Assembly (NCBI GenBank): GCA_903893215.1
Contig: CAITLJ010000052.1
Span: 1-51,333, forward strand
Direction of reading: 5' to 3'
Origin: an uncultured Ferrovum sp.
GTDB lineage: Bacteria; Pseudomonadota; Gammaproteobacteria; Burkholderiales; Ferrovaceae
DNA: 51,333 bases
In this document: positions 35,635 to 43,159 of the stretch, one piece after another
How positions within the stretch are numbered: the stretch's first letter is position 1
Layout of the letters: each line of letters begins with the position of its first letter
Made by a program: the position numbers and the translations under genes
Notes under the pieces: model-generated
What the model was told of the DNA's origin: nothing
The model's database searches: none
Seen by the model: the letters and a program-made list of their open reading frames with translations, nothing else

Positions 35635-36191
35635 CAGGCTGTGTTCTGCCCGGTGCTGCGGTCGGTATCTTCCACCAGGGCGCGCAGGCGGAAGCCGGCG
35701 ATGCGGTTGATCTGCGCCAGCGCCGTGGCAAATTCCACCTCTGGAGTGTTGTGCACCCGTTCCGTCAGACGGGCCAGGATGTCCTGACGCCCCAGCCCGG
35801 TTACGGCCACGATGAACGGAAAGCCGAAGCGCGTGCGGTAGGCCGCATTCAGGGTTTGCAATTGTTCGAACTCGGCTTCCGTGCAGGCATCCAGACCGGC
35901 GCCGCGCTGCTCGCGCGCCGACTCAGCGGTCAGACCCTTGTGCACTGCTGCCTTGCCGGTGAGTTCGGGGTGGGCGAGGATCAACGCCCGTTGTGCCGAA
36001 GCGTCCGCCTTCGCCAGCGTGCTGGCAAATGCATCGACCAGAACCGCCAGGCTGGCGTAAGGACGGTGCTGCCACGCGCCGTCCGCCACCCAGGGCGAAT
36101 GTTCATAGACGCCGCCAAAGCGCTGCATGAAGGTGTCGTGGTCAAGTGCATTGAGTGCATCGAGCGTCAGCACTGGGGATGGGATGGACAC
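35634..36191 (-). CDS. uraD: OHCU decarboxylase
   Basis: The 185-residue protein is 2-oxo-4-hydroxy-4-carboxy-5-ureidoimidazoline decarboxylase, the last step from urate to S-allantoin. Family segments are FGGVYEHSPWVAD, ILAHPELTGKAAV with the catalytic His in the AHPEL stretch, LNAAYRTRFGFPFIVAVTG and EFATALAQINRIAGFRL. The best start is GTG at 36191, which has GGAG eight bases upstream; GTG or TTG starts a few codons earlier are possible. It is divergent from uraH-puuD, which carry out the two preceding steps. Confidence 0.94.
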   Translation of the reverse strand: MSIPSPVLTLDALNALDHDTFMQRFGGVYEHSPWVADGAWQHRPYASLAVLVDAFASTLAKADASAQRALILAHPELTGKAAVHKGLTAESAREQRGAGLDACTEAEFEQLQTLNAAYRTRFGFPFIVAVTGLGRQDILARLTERVHNTPEVEFATALAQINRIAGFRLRALVEDTDRSTGQNTA

Positions 36192-36511
36192 GTGCAACAC
36201 TCCGCCGAAAGGGATGATCAGGCATCATTGCCCGGCCTTCAGTGTCCTAAATTCGCGCCCGTGCCCGCAATCGGCGCACAACTATAGTGCACTTGGCGAA
36301 AACGCCATAACCTGCCCGCCAGGGACGCATGGCGCGTTGCGCGCAAAGACTGGTGCCGAGGCCGGCGATGCAGTCAGCGCTATGGCCGGTGCCCTGGCCA
36401 GCGCTATGCCCAGCGCTATGGCCGCGCCCGCATATGCACTATGCGCCGCCGTGCATCGGTCGCCACCGCCTGTTTCCCTATACTCGAGTCCTGATCCGGA
36501 GACTATTTACC
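36192..36511. other. Divergent uraD/uraH promoter region
   Basis: This 320-bp stretch has no gene. It holds an uninterrupted palindrome at 36294-36307 (TGGCG-AAAA-CGCCA) next to a possible -10 element (TATAGT, 36284), and a short imperfect repeat of CAGCGCTATGGC between 36375 and 36425. It must carry the promoters for both purine transcripts. Confidence 0.6.
36294..36307. promoter_or_regulatory. Palindrome in the uraD/uraH promoter region
   Basis: TGGCGAAAACGCCA is a perfect 5-bp inverted repeat around AAAA. Its place between divergent purine genes suggests an operator, but it differs from the motif shared by the lysR and xdh promoters, so a second regulator would be needed. A chance hairpin is also possible. 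Confidence 0.35.
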
Positions 36512-36874
36512 ATGCGCAAGTTGAGTACCCATGTGCTGGACACTGCCCACGGCTGTCCGGCGGCCGGCATGAGCTGGACGCTTCATCGACAGTCCGCCGA
36601 TGCGGGTCAGGCGCCCGAGTGGCTGGCTGGTGGCGTCACCAATGCCGATGGCCGTACCGACGGCCCGTTGCTGGTGGAACAGGCCCTGCTTCCGGGTGTC
36701 TACACCCTGATCTTCCAAGCCGGTAATTATTTCCGCGCTCGCGGGGTGCCGCTCAGCGAGCCACCGTTCGTGGATGAGGTGGTGCTGCAGTTCGGCATTG
36801 CCGCCGGCGATCTTTCCTACCATGTGCCGCTCCTGGTATCGCCGTGGAGCTGGTCGTCTTACCGGGGCAGCTGA
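36512..36874 (+). CDS. uraH: 5-hydroxyisourate hydrolase (transthyretin-like)
   Basis: The 120-residue protein is a transthyretin-related HIU hydrolase. It begins with the catalytic KLSTHVLDTAHGCPA and ends with the diagnostic SYRGS tail. It opens the ring of 5-hydroxyisourate to OHCU, the substrate of UraD. There is no signal peptide, so it acts in the cytosol. GGAGA eight bases before the ATG at 36512 fixes the start. The puuD gene begins two bases after its stop, and the pair is surely co-transcribed. Confidence 0.95.
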   Translation: MRKLSTHVLDTAHGCPAAGMSWTLHRQSADAGQAPEWLAGGVTNADGRTDGPLLVEQALLPGVYTLIFQAGNYFRARGVPLSEPPFVDEVVLQFGIAAGDLSYHVPLLVSPWSWSSYRGS

Positions 36875-36876
36875 CG

Positions 36877-38058
36877 ATGGATAGCGGGTATCTGCTGGAG
36901 GTGCTGGGACTGCTTGGTCGTTGGCTGCATGTGATCGTCGCGATCGCCTGGATCGGTTCGTCGTTTTACTTTGTCTGGCTGGATGACAGTCTGGAGCCGG
37001 TGGGGGAGGGCGAAGCCAAGGCGCGCGGCGTGTACGGACAGATCTGGTCCGTGCACGGCGGCGGCTTCTACCATGCGCAGAAATACCCGCTCGGACCTGC
37101 GCAGCTGCCCACCAACCTGCACTGGTTTTATTGGGAGTCCTACAGCACCTTCCTCAGCGGCCTGTTCATGATGAGTGTGCTGTACTACGCTCAGGCGCCT
37201 GCAATGCTGGCCGATCCCGGAAAATGGGCGGCTACGCCAGCGCAGAGCATCGGTGTGTCGCTCGGGGTGCTGGTGGGCGGCTGGCTGGTCTATGACGCCC
37301 TGTGCCGCCTGCTGATCCAACGCACCGTGCTGCTGTTTGCCGCAGTGTATTTTGCCTTCGTGCTGGCGGTGGCCTGGGGCCTGCTGCAGGTATTTCCGGG
37401 GCGCGCCGCCTATCTGCATGTGGGCGCCATGCTGGCCACCACGATGAGCGCCAACGTGTTTTTCTGGATCATTCCTGGCCAGCGCAAGGTGGTGGCCTCG
37501 CTGCGTGCTGGCGAGCCGCCATCGCCCATCCATGGCCAGCGCGGCAAGCAACGCAGCGTGCACAACAATTACCTCACCCTGCCCGTGCTGTTCTGCATGA
37601 TCAGCAATCACTACGCGTTCACTTATGGCAGCGCGCAAGCGTGGCCGGTGCTGGCGCTCACCCTGCTGGCTGCCGTGCTGATCCGTCATTTCTTCAATCT
37701 GCGCCACAAAGGCCGGCTGGCCTGGCAGTTTCCGCTGACCGGGGTGGCCTTGCTGATGACGGCATTCTGGCTGGCCCGCCCGCCCGGCCTCACGCTCGGC
37801 GCCACTGTACCGACACTGGCACAGGTACAACCCGTGCTGGAGGCGCGCTGCGTGCCTTGCCATGCCGCCCAGCCACGGCTGATCCCGGCGCCCCCACTAG
37901 GTGTGATGCTGGACACCGAAGCCCACATCCGTACCAATGCGCAGCGGGTAGTGCAGCAGGCCGGCTATGCCAAGGCGATGCCGATGGGCAACGTCACTGG
38001 AATCACCGAAGCAGAGCGCCAGTTGCTGCGCGACTGGGCCGCCGGCGGCTATCGTTGA
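36877..38058 (+). CDS. puuD: Membrane urate oxidase with cytochrome c domain
   Basis: The 393-residue protein matches PuuD urate hydroxylase. Eight or so membrane helices make up the first ~300 residues (WLHVIVAIAWIGSSFYFVWL; VHGGGFYHAQKYPLGPAQLP; ANVFFWIIPGQRKVVA), followed by a cytochrome c domain with haem-binding Cys325-Val-Pro-Cys328-His329 and the methionine-bearing AKAMPMGNVTGITE. It oxidises urate to 5-hydroxyisourate and probably sends electrons to the respiratory chain rather than making peroxide. It starts at ATG 36877, two bases after uraH. Confidence 0.93.
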   Translation: MDSGYLLEVLGLLGRWLHVIVAIAWIGSSFYFVWLDDSLEPVGEGEAKARGVYGQIWSVHGGGFYHAQKYPLGPAQLPTNLHWFYWESYSTFLSGLFMMSVLYYAQAPAMLADPGKWAATPAQSIGVSLGVLVGGWLVYDALCRLLIQRTVLLFAAVYFAFVLAVAWGLLQVFPGRAAYLHVGAMLATTMSANVFFWIIPGQRKVVASLRAGEPPSPIHGQRGKQRSVHNNYLTLPVLFCMISNHYAFTYGSAQAWPVLALTLLAAVLIRHFFNLRHKGRLAWQFPLTGVALLMTAFWLARPPGLTLGATVPTLAQVQPVLEARCVPCHAAQPRLIPAPPLGVMLDTEAHIRTNAQRVVQQAGYAKAMPMGNVTGITEAERQLLRDWAAGGYR

Positions 38059-38571
38059 GGCCTCGACCCGGCTGAATGGATTCGCACACGAAACGTATTG
38101 TCGGCAGTGCCGGTTCGATACTTACGTATTGAAGCGATGGTATTGGAGCGATCGTGGCGGAGAGGTCGTATCGGTATCGCTGGGGCCCGCGAGGACTGCG
38201 GGCCGGGGCTGATACAGTTTTATTGGCAATGACCTTTTAAGCATGGATGTAGGTACGTTCCTCTTCGGTGGAATACCTATCGAATACCTACATTGAGATG
38301 TATTTTCATACAGACATTGATCGTTAGATCGCCATTGGGTTCAAACCGGGAGCGGGGCCGTGCGCCAGTACCCGGCGGGATTTTCGAACGCCAGATCGCG
38401 ACACGCGGAGGGAACCTTTGGGTCTGTTGCAGCAAAAGGAGCGCATTGCCACAGCGGCGAGCCCGACCCAGGTGCCCCGGTGCCCAGCTGACCGGGTGCC
38501 CAGGTGCCCAGGTGCCCCGGTGCCCCGGTGCCCAGCTGACCGGGTGCCCAGGTGCCCAGGTGCCCAGGCGC
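38059..38571. other. Gene-poor stretch between puuD and adenine deaminase
   Basis: The stretch has no credible gene. It holds copy 2 of the dispersed repeat (38168-38364) and an octamer array (38468-38576) that reaches into the 3' end of the adenine deaminase gene. No clear intrinsic terminator is visible for the two convergent transcripts; the array itself is GC-rich and could fold. Confidence 0.6.
38168..38364. repeat. Dispersed ~200 bp repeat, copy 2
   Basis: Matches 575-772 in the same orientation, offset by about 37.59 kb. Conserved blocks are GGGGCCCGCGAGGACTGC, GGATGTAGGTACGTTCCTCT, the GTAGGTA/TACCTAC hairpin (38249-38255 with 38285-38291) and GATCGTTAGATCG. Like copy 1 it lies in a non-coding gap. 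Neither copy has a full reading frame or visible target-site duplications. Confidence 0.8.
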
Positions 38572-38576
38572 TCAGG
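38468..38576. repeat. Octamer tandem array at the adenine deaminase stop codon
   Basis: About a dozen 8-bp units, GGTGCCCA or GGTGCCCC, with two insertions of the type CAGCTGACCGG that set a larger ~50-bp period. On the minus strand the first unit, TGAGCGCC, begins with the stop codon of the deaminase gene (38572-38574) and is followed by TGGGCACC units. Confidence 0.92.
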
Positions 38577-39603
38577 TCTCGATCTGATCGTCGGCGAAGT
38601 GCAGCGACAGGGTATGCAGCCAGTGTGCTTTCCACGTTTCGTTGCGAAAGCTCGCCTGAAAAGCGTTGCCAAGCACGGTTTCCCACTGTGAGTCGGACCA
38701 GGCAAACGCCTCATGCACCGCTGCGAGGTTGGCGTTCAGGTAGCCGCCAAAATAAGCCGGATCATCGCTGTTCAGCGTGACCGGCACGCCAGCTGCCAGC
38801 AAGGCCGGCAGGGGATGATCGCGCAGGTCGGGGGTGACCTGCAGGCGCTGATTGGACAGCGGGCACACCGTCAGTGCAATCTGGTTGGCGGCAAGACGGC
38901 GCACCAGTGCCGGGTCGTCAATCGCACGCACGCCATGGTCGATGCGCGCCACGGACAGCGTATCCAGCGCCTCCTGCACATACTCTGCTGGCCCCTCTTC
39001 GCCTGCATGTGCCACCACGGGTAGACCCAGCGCGCGGCATGCGGCGAATACATCGGCGAACTTGCCCGGCGGGTTGCCGCGTTCACCGCTGTCCAGCCCA
39101 AAACCGGCCAGGGCGCCCAGATAGGGCTTGGCCTGCAGCAGGGTTTCCATGGCGTCCTCGGCGCTCAGGTGGCGCAAGAAGCACAGGATCAGCGCCCCTT
39201 CGATGCCGTATCGGGTACGTCCCTCGCGCAGGCCGGCCTGCAGGCCGGCAATCACGGTGCCCATCGGCACGCCGCGCGCCGCATGCACCTGAGGATCAAA
39301 AAAGATCTCGGCGTACACCACGCCGTCCGCTGCGGCGCGCTGCAGATAGGCCAGCATCAGGTCGTGAAAATCGGCCTCGCAGCACAGCACAGCCGTGCAC
39401 GCGTAGTAAATGTCGAGAAAGGACTGCAGGCTGTCGAATGCGTAGGCGGCGCGCAGGGTGGCCACGCTGTCGTAAGGCAACACCACCGCATTGCGTTGGG
39501 CCAAGGCAAACGCCAGTTCCGGTTCCAGGGTGCCTTCGATATGCACATGCAATTCGCATTTGGGCGCCGTGCGCACACGCTCGGGCAGGCCAAGCTCAGT
39601 CAT
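38572..39603 (-). CDS. Adenine deaminase (adenosine-deaminase superfamily)
   Basis: The 343-residue protein has the metal-binding ELHVHIEGTLEPEL, VAHAGEEGPAEYV and LNSDDPAYFGGYL motifs of the adenosine/adenine deaminase family. The RIDHGVRAIDD and SDDPAYFGGY forms are those of the adenine deaminase branch, so adenine to hypoxanthine is the likely reaction, although many databases label such genes adenosine deaminase. That fits a gene set that feeds hypoxanthine to xanthine dehydrogenase. The ATG at 39603 has GGAGA upstream; a longer frame is not needed. It follows the BMP gene on the same strand, with a terminator between. Confidence 0.88.
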   Translation of the reverse strand: MTELGLPERVRTAPKCELHVHIEGTLEPELAFALAQRNAVVLPYDSVATLRAAYAFDSLQSFLDIYYACTAVLCCEADFHDLMLAYLQRAAADGVVYAEIFFDPQVHAARGVPMGTVIAGLQAGLREGRTRYGIEGALILCFLRHLSAEDAMETLLQAKPYLGALAGFGLDSGERGNPPGKFADVFAACRALGLPVVAHAGEEGPAEYVQEALDTLSVARIDHGVRAIDDPALVRRLAANQIALTVCPLSNQRLQVTPDLRDHPLPALLAAGVPVTLNSDDPAYFGGYLNANLAAVHEAFAWSDSQWETVLGNAFQASFRNETWKAHWLHTLSLHFADDQIET

Positions 39604-39618
39604 GGTGTTTTCTCCCGT

Positions 39619-39654
39619 AAAAAAACCCGGCGCGCCTGTTCGGGCGGGCCGGGT
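39619..39654 (-). terminator. Terminator of the BMP-protein gene
   Basis: Read on the minus strand, ACCCGGC-C-CGCC and GGCG-C-GCCGGGT form a long stem around a CGAACA loop, followed by seven T's. It lies about 60 bases after the stop of the binding-protein gene and just before the start of the deaminase gene. Confidence 0.88.
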
Positions 39655-39712
39655 GCCGGTCATCGGGCGGGGGCATGCGCCCCCCACCAGATACCCGCCG
39701 ATGAGGTGCAGC

Positions 39713-40813
39713 TTACTTGGGAATCGCACCCTCCACACCTTCCACATACACATTCATGCCATGCAGGAAGCCGTCATCCAGGGTTTTGCCAGCGGCGACC
39801 AGTTCCTTGCCGGACTGATCCTTCAGCGGTCCGCTGAACGGGTGCAGCTTGCCGGCCTTGATGGCATCGCGGCGCTCTTCCGCCAGCTTCTTAACCTCCG
39901 GCGGGGTGGCCGGGCCAAAATCCTCGATGTTGACCGCGCCTTCCTTCACGCCCCACCAGTAGCTGGTGGTCTTCCACTTGTTGGCCAGCACGTCGCCCAG
40001 CACCGTTTCATAGATCACCGACCAGTTCAGCACCGAGGCGGCCAGATGCGCCTTGCCGCCGAACTTGCTCATGTCCGAATCCCAACCGAAGGCCATCACG
40101 CCTTTTTCCAGCGCGGCCTGCACCACCGCCGGCGAATCGGTGTTCTGCATCAGCACATCGCAGCCCTGGGCGATCATGGCCAGGGCGGCCTCGCGCTCCT
40201 TGCCCGGGTCAAACCAGCTGTTCACCCAGATGGCGCGGGTTGTGATGTTGGGGTTGACGCTGCGGGCACCGATGGTGAACGCATCGATGTTGCGAATCAC
40301 TTCCGGGATCGGGATCGATGCGACCACACCGAGCTTGCCGGTCTTGCTCATCTTGCCGGCCACCACGCCCAGCAGGTACGCCCCTTCATAGGTGCGTACG
40401 TCGTAGGTACCCATGTTTTTGCTGGTCTTATAGCCAGTGGCGTGCATGAAGACGGTGTTGGGGTAAGCCTTGGCCACCTTTTCCATCTGGTTCATATAAC
40501 CGAACGAGGTCGCAAAGATCACCTTGGTGCCTTTTTGCGCCAGGTCGCGGATCACGCGCTCCGAATCCGCCGTCTCCGGCACGTTCTCGATGAAGCTGGT
40601 CGACACCTTGCCTGCAAACTTGGCCTCTGCCGCCTTGCGACCCTGATCGTGTGCGTAGGTCCAGCCATGGTCACCGGTCGGGCCGATGTAGATGAAGCCG
40701 GCTTTGAGGGGGTCTTCCGCCCGGGCAGACAAGGCCAAGCCACCGAGCAGGGCGGTGGTGGCAAACATTCGCAACAGGGACAGGCTTGCAGAGCGAGGCA
40801 GGAACAAGGCCAT
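39713..40813 (-). CDS. BMP-family ABC transporter substrate-binding protein
   Basis: The 366-residue protein has a signal peptide (LLRMFATTALLGGLALSARA) and the BMP/PnrA-like fold: AGFIYIGPTGDHGWTYAHDQ, FATSFGYMNQMEKVAKAYP, DVLMQNTDSPAVVQAALEKG. BMP proteins bind purine nucleosides or related compounds. Cys is absent at the cleavage site, so it is periplasmic and not a lipoprotein. GGAGAAG precedes the ATG at 40813. It is divergent from the deaminase-xdh operon that carries the matching ATPase and two permeases, so the four together make an importer. Confidence 0.93.
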   Translation of the reverse strand: MALFLPRSASLSLLRMFATTALLGGLALSARAEDPLKAGFIYIGPTGDHGWTYAHDQGRKAAEAKFAGKVSTSFIENVPETADSERVIRDLAQKGTKVIFATSFGYMNQMEKVAKAYPNTVFMHATGYKTSKNMGTYDVRTYEGAYLLGVVAGKMSKTGKLGVVASIPIPEVIRNIDAFTIGARSVNPNITTRAIWVNSWFDPGKEREAALAMIAQGCDVLMQNTDSPAVVQAALEKGVMAFGWDSDMSKFGGKAHLAASVLNWSVIYETVLGDVLANKWKTTSYWWGVKEGAVNIEDFGPATPPEVKKLAEERRDAIKAGKLHPFSGPLKDQSGKELVAAGKTLDDGFLHGMNVYVEGVEGAIPK

Positions 40814-40906
40814 GGACTTCTCCAGGTTGGCAAGGCCACAAGGGCCGGAAGGGTATTGCTGCACTGTAACAAGCTCCCCCGCCGCCGGCCATCCGGGAAA
40901 CCGCAT

Positions 40907-40918
40907 GGGGATTATTCG
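40907..40918. promoter_or_regulatory. Candidate operator in the divergent BMP/deaminase promoter
   Basis: GGGGATTATTCG is the exact reverse complement of the motif before lysR (34640-34651). It is embedded in an inverted repeat, AACCG (40899-40903) and CGGTT (40917-40921), of the size LysR-type regulators bind. It lies about 95 bases from the BMP start and 71 from the deaminase start. Confidence 0.45.
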
Positions 40919-40988
40919 GTTCCAGACACGCTCAAAGGGGGTGCGCTCTGGAACAATGGGGGAACTTTGTAATATCTGGGGTGGCTGG

Positions 40989-41576
40989 ATGATGTCGGAG
41001 CTGATGCATGATCCGGACACGGGTGACCGCGTGCCGCCCGCCGATGAACTCCCGCCGGTGTGCGCCGACGCCCCCGCGCTGCTGCGCGCCGACGACCAGG
41101 CGTCGCTTCGCGCCGTGTTTGCGCTGGCCGCGCAGGCGCGTGCGCAGGGCCGCCATCCCTTTGCGGCGCGCGTGCTGGCTGCCGACGGTACCCTGTTGGC
41201 CGAGGCGATCAACCATTCCATGCCCCCGGAAGGCGACCCTACCTGCCACGCCGAGCGCATGGCAGCGGCGGTGGCCGCGCGGCTGGCCACTCCGCAGCAA
41301 CTGCGGACTGCCACCCTGTATACCAATGCCGAACCCTGCGCCATGTGCGCCGGTGCGATTTATTGGTGCGGTATCGGTCGCGTGGTCTACGGACTGTCTG
41401 AAACCGCGCTGCTTGGCTTGACCGGCAACCACCCCGAAAACCCCACCCTGTCCTTGCCATGCCGGCAGGTGTTTGCAGCCGGTCAGCGTCCCACCGAAGT
41501 GGTCGGACCCTGCCTGCAGGACGAGGCGGCCGTTGCCCAGCGCGGGTTCTGGCAGGGGGGGGCGCACGCCGGATGA
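40989..41576 (+). CDS. Nucleobase deaminase of the guanine/cytidine deaminase fold
   Basis: The 195-residue protein is a zinc-dependent CDA-fold deaminase with the HAE motif in GDPTCHAERMAAA and the zinc-binding NAEPCAMCAGAIYWCGI. The arrangement suits GuaD-type guanine deaminases of the small family, though tRNA-adenosine or other nucleobase deaminases share it. As the first gene of an operon with xanthine dehydrogenase, guanine to xanthine is the best guess. An ATG at 40989 or 40992 follows GGGGTGG. Its stop overlaps the xdhA start (ATGA). Confidence 0.82.
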   Translation: MMSELMHDPDTGDRVPPADELPPVCADAPALLRADDQASLRAVFALAAQARAQGRHPFAARVLAADGTLLAEAINHSMPPEGDPTCHAERMAAAVAARLATPQQLRTATLYTNAEPCAMCAGAIYWCGIGRVVYGLSETALLGLTGNHPENPTLSLPCRQVFAAGQRPTEVVGPCLQDEAAVAQRGFWQGGAHAG

Positions 41577-43159
41577 GCGCTACCCCGATCCGTTTCGTAT
41601 TTCGCGGCGCGCTGCATCAGGTCAGCGATGTGGCCAGCACCACCACGGTGCTGGAATGGCTGCGCCTGCAGGTGCGTGCAATGGGCACCAAGGAAGGCTG
41701 CAACGAGGGCGACTGCGGCGCCTGCACGGTGGTGATCGGCGAACTGGATGTGGACGCCCCGGGCGGCGTCTCGCTGCGCGCCATCAACGCCTGCATCCAC
41801 CTGCTCGCCATGCTCGACGGCAAGGCGCTGTTCACCGTGGAGGATCTTGCTGCGGCTGACGCGCCCCTGCACCCGGTACAGCAGGCCATGGTGGACTGCC
41901 ATGGCGCGCAGTGCGGCTTCTGCACACCGGGCTTCGTGATGAGCCTCTACAGCCTGTATGAAAACCGCCAACAGCCCCCCGATCATGGCGAAATCTGCCA
42001 TGCGCTGGCGGGCAACCTGTGCCGCTGCACCGGTTACAAGCCGATCATCGCGGCGGCACTGCTAGCGTGGCAGCAGCCGTCGCAACGCCTCGACCGCAGT
42101 GGTGTGCACGCTCAGCTGCAGGCCATCGCCCAGCGGCCGGACCTCGATTATCAGGCACCTGCCAACGTCGGCGCAGGCCGGGTGCAGGCGCCTGCCACGC
42201 TCGCTGGGCTGGCGCAGGCGCTGGACGCTGCGCCGAAAGCCTGCATCCTGGCCGGTGCCACCGACATCGGCCTGTGGATCAACAAGCAGGGCCGTCACCT
42301 GCCGCATCTGATCCATCTCGACCGCGTACCCGAATTGCAGGCCATCACGCAGTCGGCCGATGGCGCCCTGCAGATCGGTGCCGCCGTCACCCATACGCGC
42401 GCCTGGGCAGCCCTGGTCGCGCAGGTACCGGCGCTGGCGGATCTGGCGCGCCGCTTTGCCGCCCCCACCGTCTGCAACGCCGGCACCCTGGGCGGCAATG
42501 TGGCCAACGGTTCACCGATTGGCGACGCCATGCCAGCGCTGCTGGCGCTCGACGCCACGCTGCTGTTGCAACAGGGTGCCGGAACCCGCGAAGTGGCACT
42601 GGCCGATTTTTATCTGGGCTATCAGCGCAGCGTGCTGCAGCCGGGTGAGTTCCTGCGCAGCATCCACGTGCCGGCACTGCCGACGTCAATGTCGATGCCA
42701 ACGTCGATCCCGAGTGCGGCCGGGGCGGCGCAATCCGCCGGCCTGCCGGTCCAGGCGGCGGGCCTGCATGTGCAGGTGGCGAGCTACAAGGTGTCCAAGC
42801 GTGCCGATCAGGACATTACGGCCGTCTGCGCTGCCTTTCGTATCGAACTGCAAGAGGGGCGTATCGTGCAGGCGCGGGTGGCCTTCGGCGGCATGGCGGC
42901 CACCCCTGTGCGTGCGCGCCAGTGCGAAGCCGTGCTCGGCGGGGCCGCCTTCACCGCCGATACCCTGCGCGCGGCGCAGCAGGCCTTGCACGCGGAACTT
43001 ACCCCGATGAGCGACCTGCGTGCCAGCGCCGCTTACCGGCAGCAGGTGGCCGCCAACCTGCTGGCGCGCTTCTGGCTGGAAGTGCAGCAGACGCTGGGAG
43101 GTGCCCCCGACAACGATGGTCGGGCGGTGCGGCTGGATCAGGTCGAGGCCAGCGCATGA
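41573..43159 (+). CDS. xdhA: Xanthine dehydrogenase small subunit (2Fe-2S and FAD)
   Basis: The 528-residue protein joins two 2Fe-2S domains (Cys43, 48, 51, 74 in EGCNEGDCGACTVVIG and beyond; Cys114, 117, 150, 152 in QCGFCTPG and NLCRCTGYKP) to an FAD domain (AGATDIGLW, TVCNAGTLGGNVANGSPIGD). It passes electrons from the molybdenum subunit to NAD. Between RSIHVPA and YKVSKRADQDI lies an extra ~30-residue, low-complexity stretch (TSMSMPTSIPSAAGAAQSAG) that I do not expect from the family. Starts at ATG 41573 overlapping the deaminase stop. Confidence 0.95.
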   Translation: MSATPIRFVFRGALHQVSDVASTTTVLEWLRLQVRAMGTKEGCNEGDCGACTVVIGELDVDAPGGVSLRAINACIHLLAMLDGKALFTVEDLAAADAPLHPVQQAMVDCHGAQCGFCTPGFVMSLYSLYENRQQPPDHGEICHALAGNLCRCTGYKPIIAAALLAWQQPSQRLDRSGVHAQLQAIAQRPDLDYQAPANVGAGRVQAPATLAGLAQALDAAPKACILAGATDIGLWINKQGRHLPHLIHLDRVPELQAITQSADGALQIGAAVTHTRAWAALVAQVPALADLARRFAAPTVCNAGTLGGNVANGSPIGDAMPALLALDATLLLQQGAGTREVALADFYLGYQRSVLQPGEFLRSIHVPALPTSMSMPTSIPSAAGAAQSAGLPVQAAGLHVQVASYKVSKRADQDITAVCAAFRIELQEGRIVQARVAFGGMAATPVRARQCEAVLGGAAFTADTLRAAQQALHAELTPMSDLRASAAYRQQVAANLLARFWLEVQQTLGGAPDNDGRAVRLDQVEASA

